Shown: piece after piece, positions 9,961 to 20,970 of the stretch | Numbering within the stretch: the stretch's first letter is position 1 | Layout of the letters: each line of letters begins with the position of its first letter | Assembly (NCBI GenBank): GCA_001692895.1 | Contig: KV748197.1 | Span: 315,813-379,812, forward strand | Source: Cenococcum geophilum 1.58 | Taxonomy: Eukaryota; Ascomycota; Dothideomycetes; Gloniales; Gloniaceae | Reading direction: 5' to 3' | DNA: 64,000 nt | Position numbers and translations under genes: made by a program | Notes under the pieces: model-generated | Databases searched by the model: none | What the model was told of the DNA's origin: nothing | What the model saw: only the letters and a program-made list of their open reading frames with translations

Positions 9961-10389
9961 TAGTGCCTCACAGGGTACTGCGCAATCTAATTAATTAACT
10001 TAAAAGCAGGCAGGAGGGGTTACAGGGGTGCGAATGGGTAATATTAGAGGTGCCTTACCTGATATTGGCGGTAATATTTATAGGCTTTTAGAGGCCTAGG
10101 AGCTCTACCCTTTTACGAGGGCTTTGCTGAGGGCTACTTTAGTACATTTTAACTTTAATTTTAACTCTGCTAGTTATACTATAGTCGAAATTGGGACTTA
10201 GTTGAGGTGTTATAGTTATAAAAGTTACATTTTGATAATTTAATTTTCGCGATGCGGATGCAAACAATATAAATTCACGTAATATTCTAACTTAATTAGG
10301 AAGGAACTAAACTCAATCGGTGGAGGGTGTCCGTGTATCAATTGGGGAGTGTCCGTATATCAATTAAGGTTGTCCCGCTACCGCTGTCC

Positions 10390-10500
10390 TTGATATATAC
10401 CTCGCTGTCGATATATACCTCGCTGTCGATATATATCTCGCTGTCGATATATATCTCGCTGTTGATATATATCTCGCAGTCAATATAAGATGCTGCAGCC
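10390..10500 (+). repeat. Right target duplication TTGATATA and right part of the 18-bp minisatellite
   Basis: TTGATATA (10390-10397) repeats the left flank of the MULE. About six copies of GATATATATCTCGCTGTC follow in the same orientation as the left array. The array ends near 10490, where unique sequence begins. Confidence 0.8.
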
Positions 10501-10613
10501 ATTTGGAGACCATTATTTTAACCTTTTAGGTAATTGAATTGGTTAGTGGTCCAACGACATTGACTAGAGTTCACGCTTCCACACCTTAGGCGATACCTGC
10601 ATATTTTATAAAA

Positions 10614-10655
10614 GACTCCCTCTCTCAGAGTATACTCTCGGAGAGCCTTAAATTC
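10614..10655 (+). promoter_or_regulatory. Probable TATA element and palindrome upstream of the MFS gene
   Basis: TTTTATAAAAG at 10614-10624 lies about 100 bp before the start codon. It is followed at 10632-10655 by an imperfect palindrome centred on GTATAC (CTCTCAGAGTATACTCTCGG...). TATA is a reasonable call from position; the palindrome's role is not known. Confidence 0.45.
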
Positions 10656-10724
10656 ATCGACTGCGTCACTGAATGCTCTTCACTCTAAAACCTGTTCGCC
10701 CTTTCCGCCGCCTTTCCCGCTAGC

Positions 10725-12719
10725 ATGGCGGCCGCAATTGACAACCACACCCGCAAAAATGGCCCATGGGAGGGAGACGTGAGCGTTGTGATCACTGCCC
10801 TGGCTACCTTCGAACCTCATAAGTCCCGAGTAGACAATGTGCATGAGAAAGCCAGAAGTAATGCCGGAGCGAGTCTTGAAAGTTTCGAACTTAGCGAAGT
10901 GGGTGGGACGCTGCCAGGACCCGGAATAGCGCGCAGCAAACTTAAGATGCTTGCTATCCTAACCGCTCTTTTTCTTTCCCTCTTCATAGCAGCTCTTGAT
11001 CAATCAATTGTAGCCACTGCCATTCCAACAATTTCCGCTCAACTTCACTCAGCGTCTGGTTATACATGGATTGCCGGTGCATATTTTCTCGCAAACGCAG
11101 CTGCAGCCCCAATATGGTCAAAACTCTCGGATATTTGGGGTCGAAAGCCGATTCTTCTTGCAGCGGTTGCGACCTTCTTCGGTAGCTCCATTATATGTGC
11201 TAGGGCTTCCAGCATGAAAATGCTAATCGTTGGTCGTTCTCTCCAGGGAACTGCTGGTGGAGGCTTGATCCAACTGGTAAATATAGTTATTTCTGACTTA
11301 TTTAGCATGAGGTACCCATTTCTTTCCATTACCGTCATATGGAGTGGTTTTTGATTTGAAATAGGAGTCGCAGCCTTTACCTTGGCCTCCTAGAGTTTAT
11401 GTGGTGCTTGGCAGGGGGTGTTGGCCCTGTTCTAGGAGGAGCCTTCACGCAATACGCCTCCTGGAGATGGTGTTTTTGGATCAATATTCCTGTTTCAGGA
11501 ATAACCTTTATTCTTCTAGTTCTCTTCCTCGACGTTCATAACCCAAAAACAGAAATCCTCGATGGTGTTAAAGCCATTGATTGGTGGGGAAGCTTCTCTA
11601 TCCTGGGTTTAACGCTAATGCTACTTCTTGGCTTGGACTTTGGAGGGGTGGTGTTCCCCTGGAACTCGCCTAAAGTCATCTGTCTCATCGTGTTTGGCTG
11701 CCTCATGTCAATACTCTTCATTTTCAGCGAAAAACGCCTAGCACGATATCCCCTTATGCCGCTAAGTCTTTTCCGCAATCGATCTAACGTTGCAAGTCTT
11801 GTATTATGCTTCGTGCATGGCTTCGTAAGTAGAACTAGACAATATTTCGTAAAGATCATCCAGACTGATAGATTCTGGTGCAGGTCTTCATAGGTGCAGA
11901 GTTTTATATGCCTCTGTTCTTCCAGTCCGTGAAGGAAGCTTCACCAATACGCTCCGGTGTCCTCATCTTACCAATAACTGTCGGTGAGGCTCTTATGGGC
12001 ATCACAGCCGGCATCTTCATTCATCGCAGGTACGCGAAGTGAAAGAAAACTCTGCCTACGACGCACTCACCGTTTAACACTTGGCAATATCTTCCTCAAT
12101 CATCTCAATGGGAACTCGCATTTTTCTGCATTGGATTCTGCTAATTTGTTGATTTGCCAGTGGTCGTTACCTCGATCTTGTCTGGGTTGGTGTGATACTT
12201 CTCACCATTGGAAACGGACTCTACATCCATCTCAACGCAAAGTCTTCCATCGCCGAAATCGTCGGTTTTGAAATTGTGGCTGGTATTGGAGCCGGTCTTC
12301 TCTTCGAGCCCCCTCTCATTGCCCTCCAAGCACTAGTTTCCCAAGAAGACACTGCTACTGCCACAGCAACGTTAGGATTCGTTCGGTGCATCGCAGAGTC
12401 ATTTTCGGTAGTAATTGGAGGCGTTGTATTCCAGAATGGAATGCAGAACCGAGCACAAAGCCTGCGAGCGGCTGGCTTGTCAGCAGACATGACAGAAAAG
12501 CTCTCCGGTGGCTATGCAGCCGCAAATGTCCCCTTCATCAAGACAGTTTCAGATCTGCATCAGAAGCTTGTCATTAAGGAGGCGTTTGCCTGGAGCCTGA
12601 GGAACATGTGGATTCTGTATACTTGCGTCTCTGCCTGCGGGATTGTTGCAGGTGCGTTTATTGCGAAGCGAGCGCTCAGTAAAGATCATGTCGAGACAAA
12701 GACAGGAATATCGGAGTAG
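10725..12719 (+). CDS. MFS drug:H+ antiporter, DHA2 (14-TM) type
   Basis: Four exons, 10725-11311, 11365-11824, 11884-12029 and 12161-12719, encode 583 aa. All junctions keep frame (introns 53, 59 and 131 bp; donors GTACCC, GTAAGT, GTACGC). A ~70-residue cytoplasmic N-terminus precedes TM1. DHA2 features are in order: LDQSIVATAIPTIS at the end of TM1, SDIWGRKP (motif A, loop 2-3), GRSLQGTAGGG, antiporter motif C as GVGPVLGGAF, then WRWCFWINIPV. The product is a plasma-membrane or vacuolar exporter of toxic or secondary compounds, or of basic amino acids in Vba-like members. The substrate is not inferable, and no biosynthetic genes are adjacent. Its start codon lies only about 330 bp from the MULE. 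Base composition is balanced and the frame intact, so RIP has not leaked into it. Confidence 0.93.
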
Positions 12720-13943
12720 AAGAACAATCTTTTGGCTGCTGACCAAAACATTGGTTCATGAACATTTTCGGAAAGGGGGATTAGGTTCTTCACTCAGGTG
12801 AAAATGGTGACGAGTCTGTGGAAGAGTGAGAGTGTGCGGGGGTCACAAAGAAACTTTATATTCAACAATAAGGGAGATTCTTCACCGACCTTTTAGAGAC
12901 AGCTACCAGTTAGTATAAATAGAGGAAATATAGCACTTAGCTGTTACCTTTTGCACCCACTGTATCCTTTTCAAACGACCAACATTTTGGACAACTCCTA
13001 GTTGCTTGAGAATAAAATAGTTCGGCCCCGGGTCTCGTGCTCTCTGGTCGAGATTCCCCTGAAGACTAAGGCCCGTATCTGCATGATTGATGGCGGGGAC
13101 CTCAGGAGTTCTCGTCCGAAAGTCACTTTAAGCACGCTCGAGCCTATGCAGGAGCAAGTAGCCACGTTAAATCTTGTTGTGCTATGGTGTATATATACCT
13201 ATCCAAGCTGAGGGCACTGGATTTGCAGCCTCGCAACTTTAATCGGTGTGGTACCGAACGTTGGTTGATTGATCTATCTAGGGGCTCGGCTGTTGTCAAA
13301 TTTCGTTGCGCCAAGAATACACTATATATTAGGTAATTGGGAAATCACGTGAAAAGAACTATACCCTCTGGTCTGATTTGTGAGATAAGAAATACGGCAG
13401 CTCTGGAACTTCAGGCCTGGCTTGCATACCCGCAGCCTTTGCCGAACCCAGAATCTTCCACAGTATGTGCTACCCAGTTTTTAACGCGACGTGAGACTCT
13501 ATACTGAAATTCTTCAGGGGGATCGACACCAAGTGACCAAGAACAGTGACGAAGAGATCTAGCCGGAGCTGTGAAAGGCGCTTTAGTGTACTTGTTGTTA
13601 CAAACAGATGCAGCCTCTAAAATGCTACAAACTATCCGATATAAGAGCGTGCCGCTTAGCAAAAACTACATTACACTATATCTCTCCATACCTGTTTGTT
13701 AAGATAACAACCATTTTCCATTCCGTCCATGTAGATGATGATTCCGCCATTACGCGAGAATTCAGTAAGATGCAACCCCCTGATACAGTCGTTCCCGAAC
13801 ATGTGCCTCCATCTCCCCTTCGTGCAACATGAAAGCCACCAGGCTAAGTATGTACAAGAAACAAGCAAAGATTAACTCCAGCCATATCACCCCTGATATA
13901 TGTATATTAGTGCCGGTACATAAACTCGTCATGCTCGATGTAT
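12720..13943. other. Intergenic region between convergent MFS and hexosaminidase genes
   Basis: About 1.2 kb between two gene 3' ends. Frames such as 13002-13211 (+) and 13411-13662 (-) have no recognisable domain. No repeat or RNA gene was recognised. Confidence 0.45.
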
Positions 13944-15902
13944 TTAGAGTGCGCACTGCGTTCCGTTCATGAGACAGAACGGCATCTGGATCGGCTCGGC
14001 CTGCACGCCTCGGGCGACCAGGCGCTCGCGCATCTCGCTCAGTCGCGGGCTCGCCGTGATCTGGCTGCGGTTCTGGCCCTGGGCGTCCTTCGCACCACTC
14101 CAGAGAACCTCTGCGGCTGCGCAAGCACGTGGCCAGACCATGCGGTCAAGGTTGACTGGGTCCGTCTGCTCGGTCCAGATATGAGCTTCTCCGCCAATAA
14201 CAAGGTGAGTGCCGTTGTCAGGAACTCCTTGAAGTGGGTCGTAAGAGTACATAAGACGCCAGTTGTGGAGTGGATAGCAGTAGTCGTTGTAGGGCCAGAA
14301 TTTCTCCGATGATGCACCAGGGCCGAAGTCGAGCCATTGGCCTTTGCCGCAGTCAAGGTACTATTTTCATCAACGTTAGCAAATCAAGCAAGGTTTTTAG
14401 TTGCTAGCTATTCATTAAAGTTGCTATTGGGAACGATTAGCTTACCCAGTAGTTATAGTTCCCAGCAAGGGCCTTGTGACCCTTGGCAACTGTATCGGCA
14501 ACAGCCTGGTCGCTCTGCCATGTCTGCACAACAACATCGTCTCCAAGCGTAATGTTCCACTGCAAAAGCATCTCTTCCCAAACAATTGGAGTAAGACCAA
14601 GAGCGCGGACTTGGTTATGATTACGATCAAGAAACTTCTGCATGAGAGGCTGGAGGACTGCAGTGTCATTGGATTTGACCGTCTCGTCCAACGAGTATGC
14701 ATTCGCATTAACTTCGTCACCACCAGTGTGGAAGTATGCTGAATATGGCTTAACTCGTGGAAGGAGATCATTGAGCAAAGTGTCCAGAAAATCATCAACT
14801 TTGGATGAATTAAGTTTAAGTGTGCCAGAGGGAGGCTCAGCTGCATAAGTATCCCAATCTGGTTGAATGTTGAATGCTGAGATGAGTTCAGGATACCCGT
14901 ACCAGATAGAGGCCGTGTGACCGGGCATGTCAATTTCAAGAATGAGCTCAACTCCCTGGATCGCAGCGTAGTACTGAAGTTCCTTCAAGTCGGCAGGGCT
15001 GTACGTCAAAGAAGATTCATATGCTCCCTTTGAAGCTAGCAGTGGTAGTGCAGGGATCTCCAGCGGCCATGACTGGGAGTCGGTCACGTGCAAATGGAAG
15101 CGGTTGAGCTTGTTGTAAGCCGCAGCATCGATGGTGCGCTTGATATCTGCGACGGGGAAGAAGTTCCTCGAGACATCCATGTTCAATCCGCGGTGAGAGA
15201 ATTTTGGCGAATCCGAAATCTCAACTGGGGCCAAAGTCGTATATGCACCGCCGTTGGAGTGCTTGAAGAAGAGCTGAGTAAATGTGGTCAATCCGCGGGC
15301 AATGCCGATGGACGAATTTGCTGTAATGGTGGCAGCTCCATCTTCGGTCAAGCTAAGCGTATACGACTCATCAACTTCTCCAGCCAAAGGTTTCACAACA
15401 TTTGGCGGGTCAGCAACAAGCTGTTCTAGAGTAATTGACGTGACGAGGTTTTTGTTATCTGTCGACGGCTCGAAGTCGGAGTTGCGGGGATGGAACTTCC
15501 ATGACGTGACGAGGTTTTTGTTATCTGTCGACGGCTCGAAGTCGGAGTTGCGGGGATGGAACTTCCATGGCACGAAGTTCTTCTCGAAGATAGTGCTGTA
15601 TGTTCTTTGGATAGCGAACTGGACTATCTGTGACGTGAGTGGGGCGCCACTGGTAGTGTTTCCGCCATAGCTATGAGTAGATGTCTGTGAGTGCAACTCG
15701 TGTTAGTAGCTATCTGGTGAGGAACATACAGCCCTGGCTCATTTGGATATTTGACGGAGCCTACATCGTTTGCACCGTTGTATGTGACCTTGACATCACT
15801 CCCAATCCACAAAACAGTGCTGCCGGAGCTGTAGCTGGACGGGATTGGCCAAAGAGCGGCCGCTAGTGGCGCGAAGAGAGCGACCGCGCTGAGTAGCTTC
15901 AT
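13944..15902 (-). CDS. Secreted beta-N-acetylhexosaminidase, glycoside hydrolase family 20
   Basis: Three exons on the minus strand: 15902-15730, 15670-14446 and 14360-13944, giving 604 aa. Intron 1 is read as GTATGT...CATAG (15671-15729, branch GCTACTAAC). An alternative donor/acceptor 3-6 residues away (GTTCCT...CACAG) also keeps frame. Intron 2 is GTAAGC...AAATAG (14361-14445). The protein starts with a signal peptide (MKLLSAVALFAPLAAALWPIP) and has the GH20 catalytic signature HTGGDEV, with Asp376-Glu377 as the assisting/acid pair. EIDMPGHT and a late HIWTEQTDPVNLD are also present. It releases terminal GlcNAc from chitooligosaccharides outside the cell, working after chitinases. Residues 93-114 and 115-136 are a perfect tandem duplication (66 bp). 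Confidence 0.93.
15437..15568 (-). repeat. Perfect 66-bp tandem duplication inside the hexosaminidase gene
   Basis: 15437-15502 and 15503-15568 are identical. In the protein the 22-residue unit from WKFHPRNS to NLVTS occurs twice in a row, in frame. Identity of the two copies implies recent origin or an assembly/sequencing artefact. Confidence 0.95.
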
Positions 15903-16911
15903 CTTGGCCGTTGTCGACTTTCGATGTTGGTGAAAAATGTTAAGAGGGACCAGCAAAGAAGAGTGTCGTATTGCGAGTAGTCGAAGGAGGAAAAGGGATA
16001 TGCCTGATTTTAAAAAACAAAAAAAGAAAGAGGAAATGATTGATAGGGAATGATGTCGCAAAGAAGTGGGCGAAAGGGAATATATATGCACAGGTGCAAA
16101 CGACGCGAGGTCGCGGATTACCGGGGTTGGCACGGGGGGAATAGGGAACTGGGGTGCTGATCAATATTTATGGTGGGAACTTGGTTTAGTGGCTTGGGTA
16201 GGCCGTCTGTGAATGGGAAATCGGGCTTTTTAAATTGAGGGCTGTCAATGGCTTCAGGCACAGTGCTGCAGCGCAAGGACGGTTCGGTGCCACTTTGTGG
16301 TGACACCATTGCAATTGCTGGTGGAGGCTTCCTGCGCAGAGCGGAGTGTCCAGCCGTTTGCTGCTCCCCGTAGAAGGCTGAAGTTAGGGTTAATAATAGT
16401 GCTGCAAGCTCACTGGCAGCTGGTGCTAGATCGCCGCCAGGCACCCAAGCCACTGGTCAGGGCTGCTGTCTTGGCCGCTTACTTGGCCATGCGCTGAAAC
16501 ATTGCAAACAGCCACAATTCCTTAGCCGTCACCACATGGCCAAACAATAAAACCACTCTCTAAGGCTGAGCAATAAGCACCTATGATTCTGAATCGTAAC
16601 CATTCTTCGTTCGCTATAGACATGCGCTGCTCTAGTCAACTGCGCCCATTATGTATAACGGCATTATCCGTCACATCCACTAGTAAATATACACACGTCT
16701 AAGCCGTAAAGTCATGAAATAGTCCACCGTAGTTCCCTCCTTCAGGATGCTTAAATGCCAAAAGAAACGAAATCACGAAGGAAGCTCGCTCTAAGGCGTC
16801 CCTAACCAAAGATTTACCCATGCGCCACCGCTCATGCAAGACCGATCCCAAAAATGCTCGACTAAGAATTCTGAAGTGGAGAAAAACAATGCTGCTGATA
16901 AGTAACGGTGC
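15903..16911. other. Hexosaminidase upstream region and downstream region of the GH16 gene
   Basis: About 1 kb. The part nearest 15903 should be the hexosaminidase promoter and is rich in A/G on this strand (CT-rich on the sense strand), typical of fungal promoters. Minus-strand frame 16118-16453 lacks recognisable domains. No other gene was seen. Confidence 0.45.
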
Positions 16912-18429
16912 TCACAATAGTAACATGGCGCCAGCGATTGTCGAAGTGACAAGGAGGCTCAAATTCAAAAAGACACGATAAGAGTCGTTCGTATGCGTAG
17001 ATGGCGTAGCAGATGGTTGTGTTGTTTGAACGGGGGATACGCTTTCCGAGGGAATAGTCTTGGTCGAATTTACCGCATTATTCTCCAGAACGTTAGCTAG
17101 TGCCGTAGAAGTGGTAGCAGGTGCTGATGGAGCATCTGTAATCAGGAAACCACGCCAGTCGTATGATTTCGGCATTGCTGAAGCACCAGCCGCAACCGTT
17201 ACGAGAGTCGTGAAGCCCTGCTGATCATAGGCAGTAATTACCTCAGATCCGCCAGCCGTAGAGGAAACCAAAGGTGAGGCTACAGAAGATGACGTAAATG
17301 GAGCGGGTAGGAGCGTCGACTAGAAGATTGGATATTAGCTAAGATTCAAAAAGAAAAAAGATGGAGAGTTCTTACTCACAGGTGCCGAGCTGGGTGGGAC
17401 TACTTTTCCTGAACTCGATACCGTCCAGCCGCTCGGGAGTCCGGGGTAGTTGCTGTAGGTTACCGTCGCGGTGGACATTGTCGTCGCAAGGGGGACCCAG
17501 GGATAGACGGTCGGTGTAACGTATGTGGATGACGACTTCACAACAAACGGAATTGGCTGGCCGCTTGATGAGGAGGTTATCGCCGGAGCAGCAGTTTCGA
17601 TAGGTGTCCCCCCGGAGTTGACTTCGCCTCCAATAGCTTGAATTGACTGCCAGGTTCCACTAGTGTCTCCATACTTGTACTGAGAGCCAGTGGAGTAATC
17701 TTGGGCCGAGATGGACTTGACCTGCATGGTAAAAGGCCCTTTGGAGTAGTCTGTTGGTCCACGAGCCCACTGGATGGTACCAGGAGCGTTTGCAGGGTCG
17801 CCGCCGCTCCACGCACCAACCTTGATTTGCATCGGTGTTTGAGGATATTGGTTGTCTGCGTTGGCCGGCTCAAGAGTCCTGACGGTAACTCCGTCGATCT
17901 GCCATACGATTTGGCTCGCTGTCCACTCCACAGTATAAGTCTTGAAGCCAGCTTGACTGCCAGGATCTGCGTGGAATGCGCCACGGTTGTACGTTGTTGT
18001 CTGTCCCTTGCCGAAATAATTGGATTGAACCTCTTCAGAGTCGGCTCCTAGCCATTCCCAGTCAATTTCGTCTAGGTCGTCAGACTGCATGACAAAGCTG
18101 CTGACAATCCCAGCACCAGGGGCCGCTTTGAGAACGACATCGACCCTACCAAACATGATGTACCATTTTGATGTCAGCTGTGGAGAGTCGCCCGACTTCG
18201 CAACCGTGAAAGAGGCGCCGTTTGAATCATATGTAGGATTGCCTTGAGAAGTAAAGCTGTCAGAGGCGCCCTGTGTGAAATCGATGCTAACTCTTCGGCC
18301 CAGTGCCGAGTCCGCCGGGCATGCGGTATTGGTGAGGGGATTGCAGTTGCTGTACGTTTGTCCGGATGATGGCGCTATGAAAAAGGCTGCCATTGCTAGA
18401 GTCGCGAGCGCTCTCGTAGTTGTCCACAT
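16912..18429 (-). CDS. GPI-anchored GH16 Crh-type glucan/chitin transglycosylase
   Basis: Two exons, 18429-17380 and 17319-16912, with a 60-bp intron (GTGAGT...TTCTAG, 17320-17379), encode 485 aa. A signal peptide (residues 1-23) is followed by a short Cys-containing segment (SNCNPL.NTACP). The GH16 fold follows with the Crh catalytic signature DEIDWEWLG: Glu121 nucleophile, Asp123, Glu125 acid/base. After residue ~260 comes a Ser/Thr/Pro-rich stalk and a C-terminal hydrophobic tail (LLVTSTIAGAMLLL), consistent with GPI attachment near NDS. Members of this family (Crh1/Utr2) link chitin to beta-1,6/1,3-glucan in the wall. It lies downstream of, and co-oriented with, the hexosaminidase gene. 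CRH1-like is the best name, but orthology among the several fungal paralogues cannot be settled here. Confidence 0.92.
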
Positions 18430-19151
18430 ATTGTTTGCCTGAAGGCAGATGGGGGAGCTGAAATGGCGGAGGAGGTGCTTATGCGGTGATATTGTGGAAC
18501 GTCTGACGATACGTAGTGTGGTTACGGCTAGGTGTAGGAGTATGAGTATGAGCAGGAGTAGTAGGATTTGCCTGTGAAACTGAGGAATCTATCGGTGAGC
18601 AATGCTATAGAAATGATAAGTTCGTTAATCGTAAAGATCAAACTGAGAGATGGGAGTGAATGCTTTGTGACATGGGAAGCACCTCGGGAAGCTACAGGAC
18701 TTAAGAAGGCGCGACACCAGCCATCTTTTTACCAGCTACGAATAATTACATGATTAAAATTAGTTATGCGGCGTGGCGAGCCAGATGGAGCTCTGGTGTT
18801 GGGTGATAAATTGCGAGGTTGGCAGGGCAGCTCGTGATGCCCGAAAAGTCGGGTGGCTGCGAGACCTATGTGGCTGGGTACATACCCCTATCTCCACAAT
18901 CGCGATCCCGACGCTGTAGGGAAAATCATTGGCATGCAGGGCGTCATTCCAATCGATAGCCTCCCCACAAAGGTGGTAACTTTGAATATTGATTATAACA
19001 TGAACTTTTGGTTGTCGCAAAATCACCAAGCGGCGCTGTCGGGGGGGCGTTGTGGCGTCGGAAGCGAGGAGAAGACCCTTGCAAATAGAGCTCTACGAGG
19101 CAAAAAATATTTTCAAGGGAATTTCGCGATGCCTACCAAGGCCTATACAAC
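18430..19151. promoter_or_regulatory. Divergent intergenic region between GH16 and PRO2
   Basis: About 720 bp separate the two divergent start codons and must hold both promoters. Short frames inside (18568-18753 +, 18760-19029 -, 18853-19203 +) look fortuitous. No specific element was identified. Confidence 0.5.
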
Positions 19152-20810
19152 ATGTCTTTCACGAATGCGACTCCCTTGGACGTTGCACGCGCAGCGAGAT
19201 TAGGATCTCGTAAGCTTGCGATCCTTCCTACAGATGCTCGCAATGCTGCATTGACAGCTATACACTCTGCACTGTCTGAAGCCAAGGATCAAATTCTCGC
19301 AGCTAATGCGCTTGATCTCGAAGCAGCTAACAAAGCTGCCGAGAGTGGAAAGTTAAGTAAAAGCCTAGTAAAACGCTTAGATCTAGGCAAGAAGGGTAAA
19401 TATGAGGATATGCTGCAGGGCATCCTCGATGTGCGAGCACTAGACGATCCAAGTACGCAGGCTTTTTCCCTATGTTTGACATATTCTATAAAGTTATGTT
19501 AATTGGAAAAGAGTTAATATCACATCCTGGATACACCTAATTTGTTGCCATTCAACTTCATCTTAACCTACAAAGCTAATATTTGTCGGGGTGTAGTCGG
19601 CGTGGTGAACAAGCGCACTTTGCTAGACGATGGACTCATCCTTGAAAGGAAAACTTCCCCCATCGGTGTGCTGCTGATCATATTCGAGGCTCGCCCAGAG
19701 GTTATAGCAAACATTGCATCTCTGGCCATAAAATCAGGGAATGCCGCCATTTTGAAAGGTCTGTTATCAACTGCTTGCAATCCTGAGGAAGACAGCACTT
19801 ACCCTCCAACAGGTGGCAAAGAATCGACCGAGTCTTTCAAAGCTATCTCTTCCGTCATCTCTAAAACCCTCAACTCGACCTCTGTCCCGCATGGCTGCCT
19901 CCAGCTCGTACAAACACACGACGTGATCGGCGAGCTCCTCAAACTAGATCAGTATATTGACCTCGTAATCCCGCGAGGCAGCAACAAGCTCGTGCGGACC
20001 GTCAAAGACAGCACCGCCATCCCCGTGCTAGGCCACGCCGATGGACTCTGCTGCATCTACCTGCGCGATGACTGCCCCGTTGAAATGGCCGTCCGGGTAA
20101 TGGTAGACGCCAAGACCAGCTATCCAGCCGCCTGCAACGCCGTCGAGACGCTTCTAGTCGACGAAAACGCCCTCAGAACCGTGTTGCCCGCCGTAGCAGA
20201 AGCGCTGCTTGCAAAAGGCGTGTCGCTACGTTGCGACTCTGCCTCGAAAACCGCACTATCTGCAGTGCTAAACAAACACTCGGCTGTGCAACTCCAGGAT
20301 GCCACGGAGGCGGACTACGCCACGGAGTTCTTAGATCTCATCCTCGCCATTAAGACAATTCCTAACCTGCCAACTCTAGAGGAAGCGGCCGATGCAGCTA
20401 TCAGTCACATCAATGACTACTCCTCCCACCATACTGACGCCATCCTGACACTTTCCGCACCCATTGCCTCGCGCTTCCAGGATGGCGTCGACAGCGCCTC
20501 GGTCTACTGGAATACGAGCACGCGCATGGCGGATGGGCAGCGCTACGGCTTCGGCACCGAAGTTGGCATCAGCACCAACAAGATCCATTCCCGGGGTCCG
20601 GTCGGCCTGGAGGGCCTAACGATCTACCGGTGGCTGATAAAGGGCCAGGGACAGGTCAGCACGGAATATGGAGCCGGAGGGAAGGAATGGAAGCATGAGC
20701 AATTGCCGGTTGGGGAAGAGGAGAAAATTGCGAGGACCGAAGAGGAAGTGGAACTGCTGCGGGCATTTAGGGCGAAGAAGGCCGGTGTGGTGAATGGGGC
20801 TGGGAAGTAA
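19152..20810 (+). CDS. PRO2: Gamma-glutamyl phosphate reductase (glutamate-5-semialdehyde dehydrogenase)
   Basis: Three exons: 19152-19452, 19597-19758 and 19813-20810, giving 486 aa. Intron 1 is 144 bp (GTACGC...TGTAG); intron 2 is 54 bp and in phase (GTCTGT...CAACAG), so a naive ORF reads through it. Removing it restores the family sequence AILKGGKES. The catalytic Cys262 lies in TSYPAACNAVETLLV, with SPIGVLLIIFEARPEV, GHADGLCCIYL and RMADGQRYGFGTEVGIST also diagnostic. The enzyme reduces gamma-glutamyl phosphate with NADPH to glutamate-5-semialdehyde, the second step of proline synthesis, in the cytosol. Length fits the family (yeast enzyme ~456 aa) with a slightly extended C-terminus. A MITE-like inverted repeat starts 10 bp after the stop and probably lies in the 3' UTR. 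Confidence 0.95.
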
Positions 20811-20819
20811 GACGGAGTT

Positions 20820-20970
20820 CTATGTAACGTGACACACGGGGTTTTGATCGTCCCTGGATTTTGCTCGATTTGAACATCAAAATGCCAATTTGGCAGTAAA
20901 AAGGGAGGCGGTTTACTAGCGCGAGCAAAACTCAGGGACCGAGCAAAACTCCGTGTGTCACGTTATATAG
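20820..20970. mobile_element. MITE-like 151-bp inverted-repeat element in the PRO2 3' region
   Basis: Arms of 48-49 bp (20820-20867 and 20922-20970) are inverted copies: CTATGTAACGTGACACACGG... against its complement ...CCGTGTGTCACGTTATATAG. They differ at about eight positions. The ~54-bp centre is unrelated. No coding capacity. If transcribed it would fold into a long hairpin. Family and target duplication are not clear. Confidence 0.7.

Larger units (their letters stand above)
5483..10389 (+). mobile_element. Mutator-like DNA transposon (MULE), RIP-degraded, split by a Copia element
   Basis: Long terminal inverted repeats start GGACAGCGGTAGCGGGACA at the left (about 5483-5594) and end in the inverse complement at the right (about 10255-10389). 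The right arm carries an extra ~22-bp duplication of the subterminal GGACAC motif. The 8-bp duplication TTGATATA flanks both ends. The interior codes on the plus strand for a degenerate MULE/FAR1-type transposase. Long TIRs, 8-bp duplication and transposase class agree. A Copia-type LTR element (6594-9414) interrupts it; without that insert the MULE is about 2.1 kb. Stop codons stand where Gln/Trp are expected, so it is inactive. Confidence 0.85.

Noticed and set aside
5483..10389. hAT transposon identity based on the 8-bp duplication
   Set aside because: TIRs exceed 100 bp and the coding remnant reads as a FAR1/MULE transposase rather than a hAT transposase.
16118..16453. 111-codon minus-strand frame upstream of the hexosaminidase gene
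   Set aside because: No domain, low-complexity character, and it falls in the expected promoter region.
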